Notes under the pieces: generated by a model
What the model saw: only the letters and a program-made list of their open reading frames with translations
What the model was told of the DNA's origin: nothing
Database searches by the model: none
Translations under genes and position numbers: made by a program
Assembly: GCA_947258735.1 (NCBI GenBank)
Contig: CAMYJJ010000227.1
Span: forward strand, 1-5,096
Source: Thermodesulfovibrionia bacterium
GTDB taxonomy: Bacteria; Nitrospirota; Thermodesulfovibrionia; UBA6902
Direction of reading: 5' to 3'
DNA length: 5,096 bases
Shown: positions 1 to 4,744 of the stretch, piece after piece
Layout: the number at the start of each line of letters is the position of its first letter
How positions within the stretch are numbered: the stretch's first letter is position 1

Positions 1-338
1 AATTCGGGTTCACCGAACACTGTCTGGGCTGCAACGTCCTCTTCAGAAAAATAGGCCTCATGTTCTGCATGAGAGTGGTACAGGGCCAGCACTCCTTCCC
101 CTTTATCACGAGCAGATGAAATGATCTCATCAAATGCAGACCTGTCAATAAAGTAAGCTGTCCGGGCATCTCGTGGAAACCGTGCCGGGTCCTCGGCATG
201 CATCTTATTCTGCAGGTTTTGACACACATGGACCGTCTGCTTATCGTCATTCCCTGTAATAATACCGCAGCATTCGTCAGGGTATTCTTTCAGGGAATGA
301 TCGTACATTATGTCTATGACGTCTTTGTTAAATTTCAT
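1..338 (-). CDS. JAMM/M67-family metallopeptidase, Mec-like (CysO-cysteine peptidase type), 3' end cut by window
   Basis: Reading starts at ATG 336-338 and gives 112 complete residues before the left edge, so the C-terminus is missing. The zinc JAMM motif is intact: catalytic Glu22 in PDECCG, then His88-Ser-His90, seven residues, Ser98, two residues, Asp101. This is the HxHx7SxxD signature of active MPN+ isopeptidases. The blocks around Glu22 (YPDECCGII) and around the histidines (YHSHAEHEAYFS) resemble, from memory, Mycobacterium tuberculosis Mec, which hydrolyses the CysO-cysteine isopeptide-like adduct to release cysteine. The segment PRDARTAYFID (about 55-65) is typical of a widespread bacterial M67 subgroup. 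It lies 72 bases downstream of cysM on the same strand, which supports a role in cysteine formation from a sulfur carrier. No good Shine-Dalgarno site is visible before the ATG. Fold and catalytic class are near certain. The substrate is inferred, and a role in processing another ubiquitin-like ThiS/MoaD protein remains possible. Confidence 0.9.
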   Translation of the reverse strand, partial: MKFNKDVIDIMYDHSLKEYPDECCGIITGNDDKQTVHVCQNLQNKMHAEDPARFPRDARTAYFIDRSAFDEIISSARDKGEGVLALYHSHAEHEAYFSEEDVAAQTVFGEPE

Positions 339-345
339 ACTATTG

Positions 346-408
346 TTAATAGGTACATGTTATTAGTTATAAGTTATTCGTGCTGTTATTAACAATTAAC
401 GATTAACC
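346..408. repeat. Degenerate heptanucleotide tandem array between cysM and the M67 gene
   Basis: On the plus strand this 63-base stretch reads as nine consecutive heptamers: TTAATAG, GTACATG, TTATTAG, TTATAAG, TTATTCG, TGCTGTT, ATTAACA, ATTAACG, ATTAACC. Units 3-5 share TTATNNG and the last three share ATTAACN. Units 2 and 6 fit poorly. The array fills almost all of the spacer between the two genes and occupies the place where the M67 gene would carry its ribosome-binding region. Function unknown. Confidence 0.6.
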
Positions 409-410
409 AA

Positions 411-1322
411 TCATATTTCATGACTCAAATACCTGTCACCACCGTCAGGGAATATGACGACTACGACGCCTTCATCCATGGTTTTTGCCACCTCAACTGC
501 TCCCACCATTGCTGCGCCGCAGGAATGACCTACAGGCAGTCCTCCGGAGATGGTGATCCTTTTGACCATATCATACGCCTTATCAGTATTTACATACAGC
601 GTTTTGTCAGGAACGGTCCTGTCATAAATTTCAGGAACAATGGAGCTTTTCATATGCTTTAATCCCTCGATACCATGCATAGCATCATCCGGCTCAACAG
701 CATAGACCTGTATGTCTGCATTATATTCCTTTAATGCCTTTCCTGTTCCGGTTATCGTTCCTGTTGTCCCCAGACCTGCCATGAAATGGGTTATCTGTCC
801 CCTGGTCTGCTCTATAATTTCAGGCCCTGTGCCCTGATAATGGGCCTTCCAGTTAGAGGGATTACTGTACTGGTCCGGCATAAAATAGATGTCAGGGTCA
901 CGTTCATATGTCTCTCTGGCAAGATGAATGGCCCCGTCAGAACCCTCAAAGGGGCTCGAATAGATTATCTCTGCACCGAATCCTGAAATAATTTTTTTCC
1001 TCTCAATACTGGCATTATGAGGTATCACTATTCTTGCTTTGTACCCTTTCACAGCAGCAATCATTGCATAGGCAATACCCGTATTTCCCGAGGTAGAGTC
1101 AATGATTATTTTCTCTTTTGTTAATGCACCTGATTCCTCTGCATCAACGATCATCTGATATGCTGCCCTGTCCTTGACAGATCCGCCGGGATTGAAACAT
1201 TCGAGTTTCGCATAGATTTTGACGTTATCTATTACTTCAGGAACAAAACCATTCACACACAGGAGAGGGGTCCTGCCTATCGCATCAAGGATTGAATTGT
1301 CTGTATGATCTATTATGTTCAT
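411..1322 (-). CDS. cysM: Cysteine synthase CysM, PLP-dependent, sulfur-carrier (CysO)-type by similarity
   Basis: A 303-residue fold-type II PLP enzyme of normal length. Visible features are the Schiff-base Lys50 in NPGGSVKDR, the substrate loop TSGNTG (77-82), the phosphate-binding loop GLGTTGT (183-189), and Ser267, which should contact the pyridine nitrogen. The family transfers sulfur to an activated serine to form cysteine. Several segments look more like mycobacterial CysM than CysK: HYQGTGPEI (161-169), THFMAGLGTTGT (178-189) and IVPEIYD (228-234). It lacks the GIGAGFxP segment of CysK. Mycobacterial CysM uses O-phosphoserine and the thiocarboxylated protein CysO. The Arg220 that reads the phosphate there aligns, by eye, with Lys222 here, so a basic residue is kept. 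The start ATG is 6 bases past the cysK stop (5 intervening bases), with AGGA about 11 bases upstream, so the two are almost certainly cotranscribed. A Mec-like peptidase follows. Enzyme family is very sure; OPS and carrier dependence are inferred. Confidence 0.92.
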   Translation of the reverse strand: MNIIDHTDNSILDAIGRTPLLCVNGFVPEVIDNVKIYAKLECFNPGGSVKDRAAYQMIVDAEESGALTKEKIIIDSTSGNTGIAYAMIAAVKGYKARIVIPHNASIERKKIISGFGAEIIYSSPFEGSDGAIHLARETYERDPDIYFMPDQYSNPSNWKAHYQGTGPEIIEQTRGQITHFMAGLGTTGTITGTGKALKEYNADIQVYAVEPDDAMHGIEGLKHMKSSIVPEIYDRTVPDKTLYVNTDKAYDMVKRITISGGLPVGHSCGAAMVGAVEVAKTMDEGVVVVIFPDGGDRYLSHEI

Positions 1323-1327
1323 CTGTA

Positions 1328-2290
1328 TTAAAATCCTTTGTACCGCGTGTCTTCTGAATGAAAGAGCCTTGTACTGAGATAACGTTCACCCGTATCACAA
1401 AACAGGGTGACGACCTTTTTCCCCTGTCCCAGCTCCCTGGCAACCGTACGTGATGCAAACAGGTTTGCCCCGGATGAAATACCGCAAAGAATACCTTCCT
1501 CCCTGATTATATGTCTGGCTGTCTCAAAAGCGTCTTCATCTGATACATGGATGATCTCATCAATGATATCTCTGTTCAGGACCTCCGGCACAAAACCGGC
1601 GCCTATGCCCTGGATTTCGTGCAGACCTGATCTGCCTTTTGCCAATACAGGGCTTTTTGCCGGTTCAACAGCAACTATTCTCACGCTGTCACCGAACTCC
1701 TCCTTTAAGAACTCTCCAACACCGGTTATGGTCCCGCCTGTCCCGACTCCTGCAACAAATGCATCTACCTTGCCTGCCTGTTTTAGGATCTCACGAGCTG
1801 TCGTTTTTTTATGTGCTCCGGGATTGGCAGGGTTTTTAAACTGCTGGGGCTGATAATAGCCTTTTTTTTCCGAAAGCTCAGCTGCCCTGTGAACGGCTCC
1901 CATCATGTCCTCAGCTCCCTCGGTCAAAATGAGTTCAGCTCCAAAGGCCTTTAACATATTTCTTCTTTCGATACTCATCGTCTCGGGCATGGTAAGGACC
2001 AGCTTGTAACCCTTTGCCGCACAGACAAAGGCCAGACCAATTCCTGTATTCCCCGAGGTGGGTTCGATCAGGGTGTCACCCGGTTTAATCTTTCCCTGCT
2101 TTTCAGCTGCCTCAACCATGGACAGGCATATCCGGTCTTTCACAGACCTGCAGGGATTAAAGAACTCAATTTTTGCATAAATATCAGCAGACCCTTTTTC
2201 AACGAGTTTATTGATTTTCACCAGAGGTGTATTGCCTGTCAGCTCAAGCACTGACTCAATGGGCTCTGAATAAAAGAATGGTTTTTTCAT
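1328..2290 (-). CDS. cysK: Cysteine synthase A (O-acetylserine sulfhydrylase)
   Basis: A 320-residue cytoplasmic PLP enzyme of usual CysK length. It makes cysteine from O-acetyl-L-serine and sulfide. Signature elements are TGNTPLV (18-24), Schiff-base Lys51 in SVKDR, the PTSGNTG substrate loop (77-83), the GVGTGGT phosphate cup (181-187), SPVL (213-216), the CysK-typical EIQGIGAGFVP (225-235), and Ser272 in GISSGA for the cofactor nitrogen. The loop before the lysine is NPCRSVKDR where bacterial enzymes usually have NPGGSVKDR. Plant enzymes have a related PCSSVKDR, so Cys is tolerated, but Arg48 is unusual. It is first in the cysK-cysM-M67 run and only 5 bases separate it from cysM. The ATG has no strong Shine-Dalgarno sequence. 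A candidate promoter and a palindromic operator lie just upstream. A related beta-synthase activity (for example cystathionine beta-synthase-like) is possible but less likely given the GIGAGF block. Confidence 0.94.
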   Translation of the reverse strand: MKKPFFYSEPIESVLELTGNTPLVKINKLVEKGSADIYAKIEFFNPCRSVKDRICLSMVEAAEKQGKIKPGDTLIEPTSGNTGIGLAFVCAAKGYKLVLTMPETMSIERRNMLKAFGAELILTEGAEDMMGAVHRAAELSEKKGYYQPQQFKNPANPGAHKKTTAREILKQAGKVDAFVAGVGTGGTITGVGEFLKEEFGDSVRIVAVEPAKSPVLAKGRSGLHEIQGIGAGFVPEVLNRDIIDEIIHVSDEDAFETARHIIREEGILCGISSGANLFASRTVARELGQGKKVVTLFCDTGERYLSTRLFHSEDTRYKGF

Positions 2291-2310
2291 TAGTCAAATA
2301 GCACTAAGGA

Positions 2311-2330
2311 TGTAAAAGTACTATTTTACA
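2311..2330. promoter_or_regulatory. Perfect inverted repeat upstream of cysK, candidate operator
   Basis: Arms TGTAAAA (2311-2317) and TTTTACA (2324-2330) are perfectly complementary around a 6-base centre GTACTA. The site ends 21 bases before the cysK ATG and overlaps the proposed -10 box and start point, which is where a repressor would bind. The regulator cannot be named. The motif does not match any cysteine-regulon operator I can recall with confidence. Confidence 0.4.
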
Positions 2331-2352
2331 ATATTTCAGAATCAGCTGTAAG
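2323..2352 (-). promoter_or_regulatory. Candidate sigma-70 promoter of cysK-cysM-M67
   Basis: Reading the minus strand, CTTACA (2347-2352, 4 of 6 matches to TTGACA) is followed after 18 bases by TAAAAT (2323-2328, 5 of 6 matches to TATAAT). Transcription would start near 2316, leaving a leader of about 25 bases to the cysK ATG. The -10 box is good and the -35 is weak. Confidence 0.4.
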
Positions 2353-2391
2353 CCATAAGAAATAAACGCAGGCAGGCCCAGAATGACAAAA

Positions 2392-2461
2392 GATAGGTGA
2401 TGGGTGATGGGTAATGGGGAGAACTAAAAACTCAAAACTAACTGCCAGCTGACTGCTTAGC
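2392..2461. repeat. Degenerate heptanucleotide tandem array between the EamA gene and cysK
   Basis: On the plus strand, ten units in one 7-base phase: GATAGGT, GATGGGT, GATGGGT, AATGGGG, AGAACTA, AAAACTC, AAAACTA, ACTGCCA, GCTGACT, GCTTAGC. Two sub-families are clear (GATGGGT-like and AAAACTN-like) and the last three units are weak. The rest of this 187-base spacer (2291-2477) holds the proposed cysK promoter and operator and no gene. No convincing intrinsic terminator for the EamA gene is visible here. Confidence 0.6.
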
Positions 2462-2477
2462 TCCTCCTTCTCATTTT

Positions 2478-3344
2478 TTACTTCTGCTGTCTTGTCCTGA
2501 GAATCAGATAGCCTGACAGCAGGATCATTGCACCTCCCAGAAGGGCCGTAATGCCGGGGACTTCACGGAAAAAAATAAATGCGAGGATGGTTGCACCTAC
2601 AGGTTCACAGTATCCGAGAATTGCAGCTTCATGTGCCTTGACACTCCTGAAGCCCTGAACATACAGAAGCGGTGCCACTGTTGAGTGTACCACCCCCATG
2701 ATGATCAGGTAGGGCAGAACCTGCATGGTGATGTTCATATGAAGCACAAAAGGAAGCAGCAGAAGTGCAACAATACCATTCTGGATAAAGGTAATAAAAA
2801 GAGATGAATAACAGGAGACTATCCGCCGTATTAATATGATGAGAAAGGCATATGCCAGACCTGATAACGCGCCGGCAATAATGCCCATTTTCTCACTGCT
2901 GCTTAATGGTATGGCCGTTTCTGATTCAGCTCCCTGAAGAATAAACCATAATCCTATTGAGGAGAGGACTATGGCTGCCCAGGTTGAAAGACGAATATGT
3001 TCTTTTAAAAAAAAGGGGGCCATTAAAGCTACAAATACAGGGGCTGTATAGTGAGTAAGGACGGCGTTGGCTATGGTTGTATTTCTAAAGGCGTAATAAA
3101 AGAAAAGAGAGTTGGCAATAAAAGATATTGGGACAAGAACAAGAAAAAATGCATCCCTTTTACTGCTTTTGGTTTTTATCGCACTTTTTAAAAGGCCGCT
3201 TGATGAGATTATAATGAATTGCAGAATGCCTGCGATAAGGCAGCTATAAAATAAAATCCCGACATTGGGCAGATCAACTTTTCTGACAAAGATCCCGAGG
3301 GAACTCCAGATAAGTATTGCTGCAATAATTTTTAAATGGCCCAT
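2478..3344 (-). CDS. EamA/DMT-superfamily permease, ten predicted helices
   Basis: A 288-residue integral inner-membrane protein counted from ATG 3342-3344. It has two tandem EamA domains. The paired signature segments are recognisable: FYYAFRNTTIANAVLTHYT with PVF then FFLKE (82-115), and YVQGFRSVKAHEAA with CEPVG then FFRE (228-261). About ten hydrophobic helices run from residue 4 to 283, with a charged loop SAIKTKSSKRD near 54-64 and a basic tail RTRQQK. The family includes exporters of amino acids and related metabolites, with E. coli EamA exporting O-acetylserine and cysteine. The nearby cysteine genes make such a substrate conceivable, but nothing in the sequence proves it. An in-frame TTG at 3377 would add 11 residues encoded by the repeat tract next to it. 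ATG 3344 is preferred because it begins right at helix 1 (MGHLKIIAAILIWSS). Neither start has a Shine-Dalgarno site. Confidence 0.88.
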   Translation of the reverse strand: MGHLKIIAAILIWSSLGIFVRKVDLPNVGILFYSCLIAGILQFIIISSSGLLKSAIKTKSSKRDAFFLVLVPISFIANSLFFYYAFRNTTIANAVLTHYTAPVFVALMAPFFLKEHIRLSTWAAIVLSSIGLWFILQGAESETAIPLSSSEKMGIIAGALSGLAYAFLIILIRRIVSCYSSLFITFIQNGIVALLLLPFVLHMNITMQVLPYLIIMGVVHSTVAPLLYVQGFRSVKAHEAAILGYCEPVGATILAFIFFREVPGITALLGGAMILLSGYLILRTRQQK

Positions 3345-3353
3345 GATAGATAC

Positions 3354-3393
3354 AGGGGCAAAGGGGCAGAGGGACAAAGGATAAAAGGGTAAA
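3354..3393. repeat. Degenerate octanucleotide tandem array, G-rich on the plus strand
   Basis: Five consecutive octamers: AGGGGCAA, AGGGGCAG, AGGGACAA, AGGATAAA, AGGGTAAA, consensus AGGGNNAA. It begins 9 bases upstream of the EamA gene ATG, so on the coding strand the leader is pyrimidine-rich and without a Shine-Dalgarno site. The G tracts on the template strand could form a quadruplex. The spacer 3345-3463 contains this array, a palindrome and no gene. Confidence 0.6.
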
Positions 3394-3430
3394 GGATTAA
3401 CATAATGAAACCATTGATATCACGTGAATC

Positions 3431-3450
3431 CCTGTCTGCCGACAGGCAGG
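3431..3450. repeat. Compact palindromic element flanked by GAATCC direct repeats
   Basis: The 20 bases CCTGTCTGCCGACAGGCAGG can fold two ways: CCTGTC with GACAGG around TGCC, or CTGCC with GGCAG around GACA. GAATCC occurs at 3426-3431 and again at 3454-3459, framing the element. It sits 14 bases past the coaD stop on the coaD strand. With no U-run after the stem it is a poor intrinsic terminator, so it is listed as a repeat and not as a terminator. Confidence 0.5.
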
Positions 3451-3463
3451 CTCGAATCCTTTA

Positions 3464-3946
3464 TTATTTCTTGAATTTCTCATTGAGTGCTTTTTCAACT
3501 GCTTCCGGCACAAACCCCTTTACATCGCCTCCAAAGGAGGCCACTTCTTTTACGATTGATGAGGATATAAAGGTATGTTCTTCACTCGGCATCATGAACA
3601 CGGTCTCCACTGTTGAATCAAGGCGTCTATTTGTCAGCGCCATCTGGAGTTCATATTCATAATCCGAGATGGCCCGCAGACCGCGAATTATGGCCACGCT
3701 CCCTTTGTCTTTGGCATAATGAACAAGCAGGTTGTCAAAAGACTCCACACTGGCCCCCTTGAATGCCCTGATTGATTCCTGAATGAATTGTATTCTCTCT
3801 TCAGTAGTAAACAGGGGACTTTTTTTTGTGCTCGGTGCAACAGCGATGACTACTTCATCAAAGATGGTCAATGTCCTCTGTATAAGGTCGATATGCCCAT
3901 TGGTAAGAGGATCAAAGGTACCGGGATAAATCGCTATCTTATTCAT
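3464..3946 (-). CDS. coaD: Phosphopantetheine adenylyltransferase
   Basis: A 160-residue cytoplasmic nucleotidyltransferase of standard length. It transfers AMP from ATP to 4'-phosphopantetheine, giving dephospho-CoA and pyrophosphate, the penultimate step of coenzyme A synthesis. All family marks are present: YPGTFDPLTNGH (7-18) with the HxGH-type TNGH ending in His18, Lys42, IIRGLRAISDYEYE (86-99) with Arg88 and Arg91, and the ISSSIVKEVA block (127-136) near the C-terminus. The ATG follows the rsmD stop codon directly with no spacer, and a good AGGAG site lies inside the rsmD end. This indicates cotranscription and probable translational coupling. The rsmD-coaD order is common in bacteria. 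Identification is secure. Confidence 0.98.
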   Translation of the reverse strand: MNKIAIYPGTFDPLTNGHIDLIQRTLTIFDEVVIAVAPSTKKSPLFTTEERIQFIQESIRAFKGASVESFDNLLVHYAKDKGSVAIIRGLRAISDYEYELQMALTNRRLDSTVETVFMMPSEEHTFISSSIVKEVASFGGDVKGFVPEAVEKALNEKFKK

Positions 3947-4522
3947 TTATTGCTCCTGGATTTCAGACTTTTTAAAAAATGTAAAAACAGTATCACCATA
4001 ATTATACTCTTTTATCTTTTTTAAATTTCGGCAATGGTCAGGTAACTGTTTCTTTTTAAAATGCTCTGCTATGACCAGACCATCCTTCTCCAGAATGGAC
4101 GCAGTGCCGATTGCAGACATGGCATGGTCCATATCATCTGTATGGTAAGGCGGATCGAGAAAAATGATATCGAACGTCTGGTTTTCCAGTTCTGCATGTT
4201 CGATAAATGACAATACTTTCCTTGAGATTATGCTGCATTTATTTTCAAGATGAAGTTTCGCTACTGAATCATTCATCTTTTTAATGTTCTTCATGCTGCG
4301 TTCAACAAAGACCACTTCTGAAGCCCCTTCCCTCAACGCGTTTATCCCGACCGCTCCGGTGCCGGCATAGAGATCCAGAAAGCGCGCATTGGCAATTTTG
4401 CCTCTTAAAATATCAAAAAGGGCCTCTCTTGCCTTGCCGGTTGTTGGGCGCAATCCTGTCTTTTTACTTTTTGATTTCATATGGAGAAAGACCTTCCTAC
4501 TATAATTGGATAAGATGCGCAC
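3947..4522 (-). CDS. rsmD: 16S rRNA (guanine-966-N2)-methyltransferase
   Basis: A 191-residue SAM-dependent methyltransferase that modifies G966 of 16S rRNA during small-subunit assembly. Visible motifs are LRPTTGKAREALFDIL (24-39), the SAM-binding motif FLDLYAGTGAVGIN (48-61), acidic Glu74 in VFVER, and the catalytic DPPY (123-126) in FLDPPY. I chose GTG 4520-4522 because MRILSNYSRK aligns with the usual MRIISG-type N-terminus and puts RPT at about residue 25, as in the family. A TTG at 4528 would add two residues (193 total), and an internal ATG at codon 15 would remove a conserved strand. No start has a clear Shine-Dalgarno site. The stop codon abuts the coaD ATG. Function is secure; the exact start is less so. 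Confidence 0.95.
   Translation of the reverse strand: MRILSNYSRKVFLHMKSKSKKTGLRPTTGKAREALFDILRGKIANARFLDLYAGTGAVGINALREGASEVVFVERSMKNIKKMNDSVAKLHLENKCSIISRKVLSFIEHAELENQTFDIIFLDPPYHTDDMDHAMSAIGTASILEKDGLVIAEHFKKKQLPDHCRNLKKIKEYNYGDTVFTFFKKSEIQEQ
3953..3957 (-). promoter_or_regulatory. Shine-Dalgarno site of coaD inside the rsmD 3' end
   Basis: The minus strand reads AGGAG six bases before the coaD ATG, within the last codons of rsmD. It confirms the coaD start and suggests coupled translation of the two genes. Confidence 0.8.
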
Positions 4523-4538
4523 GGTCAATTCACACGTG

Positions 4539-4565
4539 ATAATGAAAAGAATAATAAATTGGCAA
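4539..4565 (-). promoter_or_regulatory. Weak candidate promoter of rsmD-coaD
   Basis: The minus strand reads TTGCCA (4560-4565), 15 bases, then CATTAT (4539-4544, 4 of 6 matches to TATAAT). Transcription would begin near 4531, leaving at most about 10 bases before GTG 4522, so the message would be nearly leaderless. This agrees with the lack of a Shine-Dalgarno site, but the spacing is short and the call is tentative. Confidence 0.25.
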
Positions 4566-4626
4566 GATGAAATCCAGAGACACTAAAAAGACTAAAAAAA
4601 CATTGAAAATTAAGGGCTTAAATGTG

Positions 4627-4660
4627 TTGACAGTCAGTGCAATCTGTGATAAATAATAAT
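4627..4660 (+). promoter_or_regulatory. Candidate sigma-70 promoter of the Hsp20 gene
   Basis: A perfect TTGACA (4627-4632) is followed by an AT-rich -10 region. AATAAT at 4652-4657 matches 5 of 6 but at 19 bases spacing; TAAATA at 4650-4655 gives 17 bases but only 3 of 6 matches. Transcription would start around 4664, giving a leader of about 80 bases. I see no CIRCE element (TTAGCACTC inverted repeat) and no clear sigma-32 box, so heat control by HrcA or sigma-32 is not evident. Confidence 0.5.
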
Positions 4661-4674
4661 TAGGAGGAGGAAAA

Positions 4675-4724
4675 AACCGCATTGGCGGTTGTTAACAGCA
4701 TTGACTGTAAACATATGCAGTCAA
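4675..4724 (+). promoter_or_regulatory. Two hairpins in the Hsp20 leader
   Basis: Hairpin 1: AACCGC (4675-4680), loop ATTG, GCGGTT (4685-4690), six perfect pairs. Hairpin 2: TTGACTG (4701-4707) with CAGTCAA (4718-4724), seven perfect pairs, extended by a U-G and an A-U pair to nine around a 6-base loop. Both lie between the predicted transcription start and the Shine-Dalgarno site, which neither pairs with. Hairpin 1 comes right after an extra AGGAGGAGG (4662-4670). A stabilising or regulatory leader is possible. Confidence 0.4.
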
Positions 4725-4731
4725 GAGAGAA

Positions 4732-4737
4732 AGGAGG
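4732..4737 (+). promoter_or_regulatory. Shine-Dalgarno site of the Hsp20 gene
   Basis: A perfect AGGAGG lies seven bases before ATG 4745. It decides the start over the in-frame ATG at 4715 and TTG at 4682, which would add 10 and 21 residues. Confidence 0.85.
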
Positions 4738-4744
4738 GGTGAAC

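Noticed and set aside
346..408. CRISPR array
   Set aside because: Units are only 7 bases, degenerate and without spacers. The other two arrays fail for the same reason.
1407..1853. A 148-codon open frame on the plus strand inside cysK
   Set aside because: It is antisense to a fully conserved cysteine synthase, has no ribosome-binding site and its translation (many Pro, Ser and Thr) looks like a shadow of the real gene.
3431..3450. Intrinsic terminator after coaD
   Set aside because: The stem is good but on the coaD strand it is followed by GATTCACG and not by a U-run.
4567..4656. A 29-codon Lys-rich open frame (MKSRDTKKTKKT...) on the plus strand between rsmD and the Hsp20 gene
   Set aside because: There is no Shine-Dalgarno site, it overlaps the TTGACA promoter of the Hsp20 gene, and the Lys codons come from an A-rich tract with two ACTAAAAAN copies. 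Kept only as a remote possibility.
4600..4744. CIRCE/HrcA operator upstream of the Hsp20 gene
   Set aside because: No TTAGCACTC-N9-GAGTGCTAA or close variant is present in the spacer.
4682..4744. Earlier in-frame start (TTG 4682 or ATG 4715) for the Hsp20 gene
   Set aside because: ATG 4745 has a perfect AGGAGG at ideal spacing and gives a family-typical N-terminus; the added residues would cover the leader hairpins.
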